This document shows, one piece after another, positions 24,942 through 32,862 of a stretch of DNA of 64,000 nt. The translations under genes and the position numbers were made by a program. The DNA comes from an uncultured Megasphaera sp. Lineage in GTDB: Bacteria; Bacillota; Negativicutes; Veillonellales; Megasphaeraceae. How positions within the stretch are numbered: the stretch's first letter is position 1; every line of letters starts with the position of its first letter. The notes beneath the pieces are model-generated. The model worked only from the letters and a program-made list of their open reading frames with translations, searched no databases and was not told the DNA's origin. The stretch covers positions 1 through 64,000 of the forward strand of contig CAKPYN010000008.1 of the NCBI GenBank assembly GCA_934202965.1, written 5' to 3'.

Positions 24942-25544
24942 TTATCTCCTGCTTCCCAAGGCTTTCAATACCTCTTTGATCAGCTGCTCTACGGTCTGGC
25001 AAATGCCCGCTTTTTCTTCTACAACCGGCAATATTTCCTGTTCACTATATCCCAAACCAACAAGAGCGTCTACTGCTTCGGACATCATTCCCTTTGAAGC
25101 TGCTGTCGACGGCACCGCAATATCTGCCACCGCACCATCATCTACCGGCCCGATTTTATCTTGCAATTCTAAGACAATACGTTCTGCTGTTTTTTTCCCA
25201 ATGCCAGGCATTTTTGTAAGCACTTTGATATTTTTTTGATGGACAGCCAAGCGGAATCCGTCTGGGTTTACGGCACTCAACACACCGAGGGCCACTTTCG
25301 GACCGACCCCATTGACACTAATCAGCAGCATAAATAAATCGTATTCATCCTGCGTGGCAAATCCATACAACAAAATAGCATCTTCACGTACATTCATATA
25401 CGTAAAGACCGTAGTTTCTTTGCCAATCGTCAGCTTTTCCATGGTAGATGCCGGCACAAACACACGATACCCCACACCATGAACATCTATAAAACAATGT
25501 TCTTTAAATAGATGGGTTACGATTCCCTTCAGATAGCCAATCAT
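24942..25544 (-). CDS. ruvA: Holliday junction branch migration protein RuvA
   Basis: A 200-residue tetrameric junction-binding protein: N-terminal OB fold starting MIGYLKGIV, two helix-hairpin-helix motifs (SVNGVGPKVALGVLS and KMPGIGKKTAERIVLEL) and a C-terminal RuvB-contact domain (about 150-195). Its ATG overlaps the ruvC stop as ATGA. Confidence 0.97.
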   Translation of the reverse strand: MIGYLKGIVTHLFKEHCFIDVHGVGYRVFVPASTMEKLTIGKETTVFTYMNVREDAILLYGFATQDEYDLFMLLISVNGVGPKVALGVLSAVNPDGFRLAVHQKNIKVLTKMPGIGKKTAERIVLELQDKIGPVDDGAVADIAVPSTAASKGMMSEAVDALVGLGYSEQEILPVVEEKAGICQTVEQLIKEVLKALGSRR

Positions 25545-26041
25545 AATTGCACCGTCCTTCGCAAACTCTGGGAATGACTGCAGTATACGGCATAAATCGC
25601 CATGGCCAACCCGTCTGCAGCATCATCTGGTTTAATTTTTTCATGTATACCCAAGAGACGCATGGTCATATCTATAACCTGCTCTTTCGTAGCCCTGCCG
25701 TATCCAGTAACACCTTGTTTGACCTGGAGCGGTGAAAATTCCAAAATAGGTATGTGTGCCTGCTGGGCCGTCAAAAGAATAATACCTCGTGCCTGGCCGA
25801 CGGTAATCGCCGTTGTCACATTGCGGTTAAAAAAAAGCTGTTCCACACCAATCACATCGGGCTTATATTTCGCATATAGTTCATTTAAGCCTTCAAAAAG
25901 TGTACCCAGTCGTTCTGCATCCGTATGATCCGGCGTCGTTTGTATCGTTCCATACGTAACTGGCTTCAGGCGGCTTCCCATCGAATCTACAACGCCAAAT
26001 CCACAAATCGCCGTTCCCGGATCGATTCCCATTGCACGCAT
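25541..26041 (-). CDS. ruvC: crossover junction endodeoxyribonuclease RuvC
   Basis: Holliday junction resolvase, 166 residues. Catalytic Asp in MGIDPGTAICGFGVV, then Glu in IGVEQLFFNRNVTTAI and the late acid pair in KPDDAADGLAMAIY. First gene of the ruvC-ruvA-ruvB run; an extended -10 lies about 50 bases upstream. GGGGGC lies 8 bases before the ATG. Confidence 0.97.
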   Translation of the reverse strand: MRAMGIDPGTAICGFGVVDSMGSRLKPVTYGTIQTTPDHTDAERLGTLFEGLNELYAKYKPDVIGVEQLFFNRNVTTAITVGQARGIILLTAQQAHIPILEFSPLQVKQGVTGYGRATKEQVIDMTMRLLGIHEKIKPDDAADGLAMAIYAVYCSHSQSLRRTVQL

Positions 26042-26088
26042 CGGTTTTAGCCCCCTTCTTTATATCATCACTAAATAGACTAACGTTT

Positions 26089-26098
26089 ATTATAGCAT
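26089..26098 (-). promoter_or_regulatory. extended -10 promoter for the ruv-queA-sec run
   Basis: TGCTATAAT on the minus strand (TG at 26098-26097, TATAAT at 26094-26089), directly behind the mscS terminator hairpin. No good -35 is present, which suits an extended -10 promoter. Confidence 0.5.
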
Positions 26099-26100
26099 GA

Positions 26101-26134
26101 AACAAGGGAGCAGGGCTAGTCCTGCTCCCTTGTT
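26101..26134 (-). terminator. strong hairpin terminator after mscS
   Basis: A perfect 14-bp stem, AACAAGGGAGCAGG at 26101-26114 and its complement at 26121-26134, with a six-base loop. A short T-rich tract follows on the minus strand. It separates mscS from the ruvC promoter. Confidence 0.7.
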
Positions 26135-26231
26135 TTCTATGAGATGATTTTGCACATACCCTTATTTTATTTGTGTATCTATCATTTTCTATTGTCGTTA
26201 AACCTGTCGCATGAATCAATATTTTTTATTG

Positions 26232-27263
26232 TTAATCATGACGAATCAACAAATGAATATTTTCTTTTTTATACGTCGTATAGATTTCCTTAATAAACTG
26301 ATGTTTGAGAACGGCTTCATCGACAATGTTGCGAATGCGCAGTACGACTTTGAATGATATGCCATAGTCTCCCATCTTGTCATATCGGACGAGAGGCTGG
26401 AAACCTGTTACACCATATGTACTGGACTCAAGAATATGACGAGCTACTCTAAGCGTCACATCTTCAACATGCTGCAAGTCATTATCATACGTAATGGTCA
26501 AAGGAATAAAAATCGTACATTCTGCCAAGGGTTGTTCATAATTCGTCAATGTTGCCGTGGCAATGCTTTTATTCGGCACAATAACCATGTTTCCTGTCGC
26601 TGTACGAATGGTCGTGTTGCGCCAATTCATATCCACTACGCGGCCCGCGTCACCACTGGCCAGACGAATGTAATCACCTATGTGAACCTGCTTGGATACC
26701 AACGTCGTAATACCAGAAAAGAGATTAGCCAACGTATCCTGAAGGGCCAGGGCAGATGCCAAGCCGCCGGCACCCAGCGCGGTCAGCAGTGGTGATATGG
26801 AAATGCCATAAGAGCTAAGAATAAACAGTGCACCCACAAGATATACACCTAAATCCACGACAGTTGTCAAAATAGACGTTCCTGCCGTTTTATCGCCGCT
26901 TTTAGAAAGCTTGTCTTTCAAAAACGAAGACGCCATATGAGCGCAGAAAAAGGTAATCGTAATAATCACGACGCTGTGATAGTGATAAGACAGGGAATTT
27001 TGTACAAAAACAGGTAAATTCAATATATCTTTTGTCAGCTGAATCCCCAGCAAAATCCCCAAAAGCGTCGGCATAAAGCGAAAAATACGGCGCCAATTAT
27101 CACGCGATACGTGCGTCACCCGGCAAAGGAATTCAATCAACAGGCGAAACAGGCCGTGCAAAATCAAAATTCCTATGATAATAAACAAAATAAAGGCCAG
27201 AAAATGAACATGGGGCCCGCCATGTTCTAATTCAAAGCCTATTGTAGTACGAATCCAATCCAT
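26232..27263 (-). CDS. MscS-family mechanosensitive channel
   Basis: A 343-residue membrane channel: four N-terminal helices, the pore-lining TM3 with LGAGGLASALALQDTLANLF, then the MscS beta domain (KQVHIGDYIRLASGDAGRVVDMNWRNTTIRT) and a cytoplasmic cage to the end. It releases solutes on osmotic downshock. ATG 27263 lies 6 bases after GGAGG; the open frame upstream has no ribosome site. Confidence 0.9.
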   Translation of the reverse strand: MDWIRTTIGFELEHGGPHVHFLAFILFIIIGILILHGLFRLLIEFLCRVTHVSRDNWRRIFRFMPTLLGILLGIQLTKDILNLPVFVQNSLSYHYHSVVIITITFFCAHMASSFLKDKLSKSGDKTAGTSILTTVVDLGVYLVGALFILSSYGISISPLLTALGAGGLASALALQDTLANLFSGITTLVSKQVHIGDYIRLASGDAGRVVDMNWRNTTIRTATGNMVIVPNKSIATATLTNYEQPLAECTIFIPLTITYDNDLQHVEDVTLRVARHILESSTYGVTGFQPLVRYDKMGDYGISFKVVLRIRNIVDEAVLKHQFIKEIYTTYKKENIHLLIRHD

Positions 27264-27329
27264 ACTAGTCCTCCGAATTCTAATGTGGATACAAAATGAC
27301 AATTTCATTTATACATTGAAACGATAGAA

Positions 27330-27364
27330 AAAAAGGACGCCCTTTTTTTCAGGACGTCCTTTTT
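27330..27364 (-). terminator. intrinsic terminator after rpmF
   Basis: AAAAAGGACG at 27330-27339 pairs with CGTCCTTTTT at 27355-27364. On the minus strand the second arm runs into a T tract. It lies 12 bases past the rpmF stop. Confidence 0.75.
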
Positions 27365-27376
27365 ATATACATTGTC

Positions 27377-27562
27377 TTATTCAGCTGTTGTGTTATTGAC
27401 AACCTGTTTGCCTTTGTAGAAGCCGCAAGTTGGGCATACATGATGAGGCATCATTGCTTCGTGACACTGCGGGCATTCAACGAAACCCGGTGCTGTCAAT
27501 TTCCAGTTTGCACGACGCATTTTCTGACGCGTCTGGGATAATCTGTTCTTTGGTACTGCCAT
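27377..27562 (-). CDS. rpmF: 50S ribosomal protein L32
   Basis: A 61-residue L32 beginning MAVPKNRLSQTRQKMRRANW, with a zinc ribbon of two CxxC pairs (CPQC and CPTC). It follows the yceD-like gene, a conserved pairing. AGGAGG lies 8 bases before the ATG at 27562. Confidence 0.97.
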   Translation of the reverse strand: MAVPKNRLSQTRQKMRRANWKLTAPGFVECPQCHEAMMPHHVCPTCGFYKGKQVVNNTTAE

Positions 27563-27594
27563 GTTCTGCACCTCCTTAAATCATGGTACGTATT

Positions 27595-28095
27595 TTAGTG
27601 CTTTGATTTTAATAAATCTCCCAAGACTGCAAGCCTTGGATCGATCCTGTCGGTAGGACAACTACAGGGTCCTTCATTCAAGTTTGCGCCGCACTGCGGG
27701 CACAGGCCTTTGCAGTCAGGTCGGCACAAGACCTTCATGGGTTCACTGAGGATCAACGTTTCTCTAATTGTCTCCGTCAAATCGATGTATTCCCCATTAT
27801 AGGGCAATACGTCATCAGGAAGCTCTGCTTCCGTACCATAGACTTCAGACAGTGTTGCATTCCGATCCACCGATACCGGTGTCAGGCAACGGCTGCATGT
27901 ATACATGCCTTTGGTATGTATTGTCCCATGGACAACCATGTGATTACCGTCAAACCAATAGGTTCCCTCTACTGCTACCATATCATGATGCCAGGGGAGA
28001 GTATCTACCTCACCTAATTCGGCAGCCGGTCTTTCAAAAGAAAAAGGGAATTTCTTACCTTGTTCTTTGAGTGCTTCTTCGACTTGTAGTTTCAT
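27595..28095 (-). CDS. YceD/DUF177 protein (23S rRNA accumulation factor)
   Basis: A 166-residue DUF177 protein. The family core lies at about 60-110 (CSRCLTPVSVDRNATLSEVY), with a C-terminal Cys-rich region CRPDCKGLCPQCGANLNEG that may bind zinc. YceD proteins affect 23S rRNA processing and lie before rpmF. The gene has a consensus promoter nested in the end of the upstream kinase gene. Confidence 0.9.
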   Translation of the reverse strand: MKLQVEEALKEQGKKFPFSFERPAAELGEVDTLPWHHDMVAVEGTYWFDGNHMVVHGTIHTKGMYTCSRCLTPVSVDRNATLSEVYGTEAELPDDVLPYNGEYIDLTETIRETLILSEPMKVLCRPDCKGLCPQCGANLNEGPCSCPTDRIDPRLAVLGDLLKSKH

Positions 28096-28115
28096 ATTTC
28101 TACCTCGACCATACT

Positions 28116-28144
28116 ATTATATCTATCTGTAAATACTTTGTCAA
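28116..28144 (-). promoter_or_regulatory. perfect consensus promoter for yceD-rpmF
   Basis: TTGACA at 28144-28139 and TATAAT at 28121-28116 on the minus strand, spacer 17. It is a full sigma-70 match. The -35 contains the TGA stop of the upstream TGS-kinase gene. Confidence 0.85.
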
Positions 28145-29811
28145 TGTTTTTTTGCTGTTCCTTGGGCGTCTTTGCCAATAAATTCTCGCAGCAATGAATT
28201 ATGCGGTACAACAGATGAATCCAGTCCCCTAAATGGTTTTAGAAATTTTAGCAGACGCTGCGCCTCGATGTAATGGGGACTATCTTTCGTAATTGTCGCC
28301 AACAGCGGTTCGGCATATGTTTTAAGGACAGATAGTTCATACGGCAGTGCTGTATTGAAAATAACATCAGCATCTTCCTGATACGGATAAATGTTTGTTT
28401 CTTCTCCACGTCGTACATCAGCCCATATATCCATCGTAGCCTGAGGACCGCGATCGCGGAACTGCTGATCCCGTACCATGCGGCGAATAATCCTCGTGTC
28501 GGATGTGGAAATCCGGTTATGGTCATTAATCCGAATCTGCGTCAGCACACCTAACGTAATTTTTACCTTTTCATATCGCGGCAGCATATACGTCAACGAA
28601 TCATTCAACGCATGAAGTCCTTCTACGACAATCGGCTGATTCGGTTCCAGCCGTACCGTTTTTTTGTCAAAATATCGTTTTCCCGTCACAAAATCATATC
28701 GCGCCAAATGTACTTCTTTTCCTTGCTGCAGTTCATCAATTTGCTGATTAAACAGGGGTACATTCACAGCCCGCAAGGATTCAAAATCATAACTGCCATC
28801 CGGATTTTTAGGTGTTTCTTCCCGATTATGGAAATAATCATCCAATGAAATTTTAACCGGCCGCAACCCAACGACACGCAACTGTGTTGTTAGCCGCTTG
28901 CAAAATGTCGTTTTACCAGCTGACGAAGGACCGGCAATTAAAATAACTTTTATTTTAGGACGCCGTGTAACAACATAATCTGCAATCTGCGCTAATTTTT
29001 TTTCCTGCAGTGCCTCTGCCATATCTACAATATCCTGAATCGAATCATCTGCAATATAGTGATTTAAATCAGATACATATTCACAGCGTACAATCCGTCC
29101 CCATTCTTCGGCATCCAAAAACAGGCGAGCCATTTTGGGAATTTCTTTATATGGCGGCAAGGTGTCCGGATGATCTGGCGTCGGCGTTTCCAAAATAACG
29201 CCTGGCGCATACGAACGCAAATTAAAGCATGTCAAATACCCCATGCTCGGCAATAGAGGTCCCATATAATAGTCAAAAACAGGGCCGCATTGATACGCCA
29301 TAATCTGTTTCATATTCGTATATCGCAGTAATTCAGCTTCTCGATCTAAATGTCGATTGCGGCACATATCCATCGCAGTTTCTGCACTAATGACAAGTTG
29401 AGAAATTTCTGCATTCTGTGCAACGAGTTCGTCCATACGCCGTTTAATAGAGGTCACATCTCGAACCGTAATCGAATGTCCTATGTCTAATTCACAATAC
29501 AACGCCTTTCGCAGTGCATGTTTGACAAAAACGCGTCCATGCGGATATAAATCACTGACCGACCGCGTCAACAGCATCGTAGCCGTACGAATCATACACT
29601 GGTTTCCTTCTAATGTACCTAATGAAAACCAGGAAATATCACCGTCAGCCTGCACTTTGGTCTGCAAACCGACAAATTCATTATTATATAAAGCTGCCGC
29701 AACCTGCGGCTTCGCATCCGGATACTGCTCCTTACTAATTTGCAGCAGGGAGGTTCCTTTTTCTACTGTATATGTTGTGTTTTTCGTTATATCCTTAAGC
29801 GTAACCACCAT
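28141..29811 (-). CDS. TGS-domain nucleoside (uridine) kinase fusion
   Basis: A 556-residue multidomain protein. Residues 1-65 form a TGS domain (TLKDITKNTTYTVEKGTS). Residues 65-270 resemble the threonyl-tRNA synthetase second additional domain, with HALRKALYCELDIG. Residues 285-500 form a phosphoribulokinase/uridine kinase P-loop domain with Walker A LIAGPSSAGKTTFCKRL and a DYFHNREETP lid. The architecture is known in Thermotoga and Firmicutes; the substrate is not certain. A strong GGAGGAGGG lies 5 bases before the ATG. Its stop lies inside the next promoter. Confidence 0.88.
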   Translation of the reverse strand: MVVTLKDITKNTTYTVEKGTSLLQISKEQYPDAKPQVAAALYNNEFVGLQTKVQADGDISWFSLGTLEGNQCMIRTATMLLTRSVSDLYPHGRVFVKHALRKALYCELDIGHSITVRDVTSIKRRMDELVAQNAEISQLVISAETAMDMCRNRHLDREAELLRYTNMKQIMAYQCGPVFDYYMGPLLPSMGYLTCFNLRSYAPGVILETPTPDHPDTLPPYKEIPKMARLFLDAEEWGRIVRCEYVSDLNHYIADDSIQDIVDMAEALQEKKLAQIADYVVTRRPKIKVILIAGPSSAGKTTFCKRLTTQLRVVGLRPVKISLDDYFHNREETPKNPDGSYDFESLRAVNVPLFNQQIDELQQGKEVHLARYDFVTGKRYFDKKTVRLEPNQPIVVEGLHALNDSLTYMLPRYEKVKITLGVLTQIRINDHNRISTSDTRIIRRMVRDQQFRDRGPQATMDIWADVRRGEETNIYPYQEDADVIFNTALPYELSVLKTYAEPLLATITKDSPHYIEAQRLLKFLKPFRGLDSSVVPHNSLLREFIGKDAQGTAKKH

Positions 29812-29901
29812 TTATCCCTCCTCCAGCCATTCGGCGGCTATGATTACGAAACATGCATATATTAACATAATTCGTCAAAAAATGCGTATTTCCTTTTTTA
29901 T

Positions 29902-29909
29902 GGTATAAT
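29902..29909 (+). promoter_or_regulatory. extended -10 promoter for the plus-strand membrane protein gene
   Basis: TGGTATAAT: TATAAT at 29904-29909 preceded by TG at 29902. It lies 40 bases before the ATG and has no clear -35. The region between the two divergent genes (29812-29949) holds nothing else recognisable. Confidence 0.5.
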
Positions 29910-29949
29910 ATGGATATATTTTATATATTACTAAAAAGAAGGGTAACGT

Positions 29950-30975
29950 ATGATATATAAATTCATCGATGGAAAATTGCTGTTAGCACTTGCCGTTCTT
30001 TGCGGCTGTCTTGGTGCAGCATATGGCTCCTATGAAGGCATATACAAAACCACACCAGACTATTCACTGCATTGTCTAAAGCAAGCCGCTAAACAGCATC
30101 ATGATGATGTATGGACACGTTGGATTGACAAAGATGCGGTCATTCATGATGCATATAACGGATTCATACAATTTCACCATCAACAACTTGCAACGCCTCT
30201 GCAAAAACTGACATGGCTTCCTATTCAAAATGACCTAGAATCCGCATTAACTACATGGATTGAACACGAGATAACGCAATCAGATACAACTAATATAGAA
30301 CAAGCTCAAGCCATACTTGCCAATCATTTAAAAAATATGGGCATTTCTCTGCCCCTTACGGGCTGGTCCCTTTCTTCTTCTTCATGGAGCCGCCGTATTG
30401 ACGATTCCCATGCCGAAATAACACTCTATTTTTATCATCCCTCACTGCAGCAAACTATTCCTTGTACGGTTTCTATGGAACGTACAGGGCCGAAGGAATG
30501 GCATATTACAGGCATAACCCATATACAAGATAGTATTCAGCAGCTGCAACAGGCTTATTTAGAAGCTCTAGATAAAGAAAATGGTCCTATGCGTCATCAA
30601 ATTGCTTCTATGCTAGAGGTAAAACACGTTAGGTCCCGTCTGGTTCGTAGTGATGACTATACCCAAGTATTTCTGCGCATGGAGTATACTCCCGTATTCC
30701 ACATCCCGCGTCAACAGATTTTGGATGTCCAAGGCATATATGAACTTCGCCGTAAAACAGACCATGAACTGTTCTTTACCGCACCTGTTCACCTTTCTCT
30801 AACATCGGACAAAACAACGCGCATGGCTCAATTTCCACTGCGTTCCTCTATACCTGCACAAGAAGAGATCATGAAGTCTCCCTCCTTAACAAACACAGAA
30901 AGTTTTCTGTATATTCATGCCGTTACCCTGCGTGACGGCACATCGTACGCTTTAGAAACAACATTATCTTTCTGA
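29950..30975 (+). CDS. membrane-anchored protein of unknown function (DUF2939-like N-terminus)
   Basis: A 341-residue protein with an N-terminal helix at about 9-28 (LLLALAVLCGCLGAAYGSY) placing the rest outside the cytoplasm. The next stretch (TPDYSLHCLKQAAKQHHDDVW, shortened here) resembles the start of DUF2939-type domains. Later segments, rich in beta-type residues, contain no motif I recognise. A start-of-mature lipid Cys is possible but the pattern CGCLGA is not a clean lipobox. It is one of few plus-strand genes here, convergent with rseC, and is separated from it by a 100-base hairpin. Function unknown. Confidence 0.75.
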   Translation: MIYKFIDGKLLLALAVLCGCLGAAYGSYEGIYKTTPDYSLHCLKQAAKQHHDDVWTRWIDKDAVIHDAYNGFIQFHHQQLATPLQKLTWLPIQNDLESALTTWIEHEITQSDTTNIEQAQAILANHLKNMGISLPLTGWSLSSSSWSRRIDDSHAEITLYFYHPSLQQTIPCTVSMERTGPKEWHITGITHIQDSIQQLQQAYLEALDKENGPMRHQIASMLEVKHVRSRLVRSDDYTQVFLRMEYTPVFHIPRQQILDVQGIYELRRKTDHELFFTAPVHLSLTSDKTTRMAQFPLRSSIPAQEEIMKSPSLTNTESFLYIHAVTLRDGTSYALETTLSF

Positions 30976-30982
30976 TTTCTCA

Positions 30983-31085
30983 TAAAAAAAGACTGTTGTT
31001 CCCTCTGATATGCAATATCGTAAGTAGATAACGTGCTATACCTTATCCACTTGCAGTATTACCTGGGATGCAACAGTCTTTTTTC
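30983..31085. repeat. long imperfect hairpin between convergent genes
   Basis: Outer arms AAAAAAGACTGTTG (30983) and CAACAGTCTTTTTT are exact complements. The pairing resumes at CCC/GGG, then at AAGTAGATAA against TTATCCACTT with a 10-base loop. The A and T runs make the ends terminators for both neighbouring genes. The length and inner pairing are unusual for a simple terminator, and the whole could be a MITE-like relic or a structured RNA. Confidence 0.7.
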
Positions 31086-31094
31086 ATAAAACAA

Positions 31095-31514
31095 TTAACG
31101 ACTATATACTTCTATAATTTTAGGTTTTGCATTATCATCATTTGTTAAGGAACGATCAAATAACTTAACACCTACAGCCCCTAGCAGAAATCCTATGATG
31201 CCGCCGGCAATCGCTGTCTGCGTCGCATCCATAGCCTGAGCTATTCCTAGCCAATGTCCCAGCAAAGCCCCTGCAGCGGCAACCAACAACGGCATAATAA
31301 AGCAAACGAATGCGCCAATGACGATATTGACTTCCCGCACTTCAAACTTAACATGTTGGCCGACTTGCGCTCCAATCGGATTGCGCGCCAAAACGACAAT
31401 GTGTTCCGCTCCCGGACAAGCACCACAGGCAATACAGTCAGAATGGCGTCCTACTTTTACTTCTACCAATCCATCTTCTTTTTCTGAAATAATAGTACCT
31501 TCTTCTATTTTCAT
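31095..31514 (-). CDS. RseC/SoxR-reducing-system protein
   Basis: A 139-residue protein of the RseC family: N-terminal soluble part with a cysteine cluster (C27, C30, C33 in CIACGAC) and two membrane helices (about 62-82 and 93-113). RseC proteins are linked to electron delivery by Rnf-type complexes and to reduction of SoxR clusters. No rnf genes are in the window. ATG 31514 lies 8 bases after AGGGG; the frame upstream is open but lacks family similarity. A good promoter lies 60 bases upstream. Confidence 0.85.
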   Translation of the reverse strand: MKIEEGTIISEKEDGLVEVKVGRHSDCIACGACPGAEHIVVLARNPIGAQVGQHVKFEVREVNIVIGAFVCFIMPLLVAAAGALLGHWLGIAQAMDATQTAIAGGIIGFLLGAVGVKLFDRSLTNDDNAKPKIIEVYSR

Positions 31515-31573
31515 GATGATGCCCCTTCTTTCATCTAACGAATAATCATTTTTAATTACTCTGTTCACTATGT

Positions 31574-31602
31574 ATTATAGCATGAACCAGGAACTCAATC
31601 AA
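31574..31602 (-). promoter_or_regulatory. promoter for rseC
   Basis: TTGATT at 31602-31597 and TATAAT at 31579-31574 on the minus strand, spacer 17, with an extended TG. It lies just inside the 146-base gap before the unknown gene at 31715. Confidence 0.65.
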
Positions 31603-31714
31603 CACCTTTACAGTGCAGTTTTAAAGTCATTCCTATAGCTCAACCAAGACATGACAGCCTTCTCCTAAAACACGACACAGAACGTGCAACATCGCATGCG
31701 CAGCACGCCTTGGC

Positions 31715-32764
31715 TTAGTGTATGTTAAATCGTTTTATTTCTTCGTCAGAATAGCCGCAGTTTACCCATTTTTTCGTATAATAGTTCCATTCGGCAAACA
31801 ATTCTTGCAACCGTTTTTTCTCTCCCTTACGAACAATTATCTGTTTTATGGATAAATCTTCTATAATATCATCCGGACTCCAGCCACTAGCCATTTCATC
31901 TATAATATCGCCCATCACATCCAATGTTTGATTCTTAGAAAGAGACGTATATTTATATAACTTTGTCATGCCTTGTTTCACCATATGCGGATTGAAATAG
32001 AGAATATTGCCTGTCGCTTCATTTTCAATTTCCCTGAGTGACGGTATGTAATATACATCCAGTACACGGTCATGCAGTAAAGACTCTACATTTTCTTTCG
32101 TCATCAAAATATCGCAAACAAGATCGTCCTGTAAAAAATAGGTTTGCATCTCTTGGGGAATTAGCTGCATCATCGAGCCGATTTCCAAGGCATTGCTTTG
32201 GAACGTCTTGTGCTGGTTGTACAGTTCCACCAAAATATAAAAAGGCATGGCACCGTATAAATTTTTTGCCATAGCCAAACATTGCTGCAGCCATTGCATT
32301 TTTTTACGACGCTGTAAGAATTCATCCCGCTGCGCAGCTTGGAACCCTTCTTTGATTTCTTGAGGAATAATAATATATCCTTCTTCATCATAACCCAAGT
32401 ATTGGCTGACAGCTAGTGCAGGCAAAGGTGTATCTGTGTTAAGCGGGCAGGCCTTTTCGTAGGACACAAGATCTTTCAACAGATTCCATTCTTCTTCATA
32501 CATGCAGAGCAAACACCGTTCAATGCGGTTATTTTTCGTTATGCCTGCATATATTTTATCGATGCGCTCCTGTTTTTTGTCAGCGCTTTTAATCTCAATG
32601 TGCAGGGAATCTCCTATTTCTTTGAGTTCATCTCGTGTATAATCAGCCAAGGCCGTTTTGAGAGTATATGGATATACTACTTTTCTGTTTTTTTTCTTTT
32701 CTGCATGCATCGCCGCTAAATTCGTATGCATCCATACTGTATCTTGTGAAGATGTTTCTTTCAC
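31715..32764 (-). CDS. uncharacterised 349-residue cytoplasmic protein
   Basis: No family recognised. The protein is soluble and rich in charged helices. Residues about 33-75 (TLKTALADYTRDELKEIGDS, then a Lys-rich turn) resemble a SAP/Rho-N-like nucleic-acid-binding helix-loop-helix, which is only a weak hint. The remainder has heptad-like stretches and a basic C-terminus (KWVNCGYSDEEIKRFNI). The start is GTG at 32764 with GGGAGG 7 bases upstream. It is separated from aspS by a strong terminator and appears monocistronic. Confidence 0.75.
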   Translation of the reverse strand: MKETSSQDTVWMHTNLAAMHAEKKKNRKVVYPYTLKTALADYTRDELKEIGDSLHIEIKSADKKQERIDKIYAGITKNNRIERCLLCMYEEEWNLLKDLVSYEKACPLNTDTPLPALAVSQYLGYDEEGYIIIPQEIKEGFQAAQRDEFLQRRKKMQWLQQCLAMAKNLYGAMPFYILVELYNQHKTFQSNALEIGSMMQLIPQEMQTYFLQDDLVCDILMTKENVESLLHDRVLDVYYIPSLREIENEATGNILYFNPHMVKQGMTKLYKYTSLSKNQTLDVMGDIIDEMASGWSPDDIIEDLSIKQIIVRKGEKKRLQELFAEWNYYTKKWVNCGYSDEEIKRFNIH

Positions 32765-32813
32765 TATGGTTCCTCCCTATCAGATATTTCTATGTATATT
32801 TCGCATTGATTTA

Positions 32814-32845
32814 AAAAAGGTATCGACATTTGCCGATACCTTTTT
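32814..32845 (-). terminator. intrinsic terminator after aspS
   Basis: AAAAAAGGTATCG (ending 32825) pairs with CGATACCTTTTT (34 onward, to 32845) around an eight-base loop. It lies 18 bases past the aspS stop and ends the long recJ-aspS run. Confidence 0.8.
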
Positions 32846-32862
32846 CATCTCATTACGCGTTT

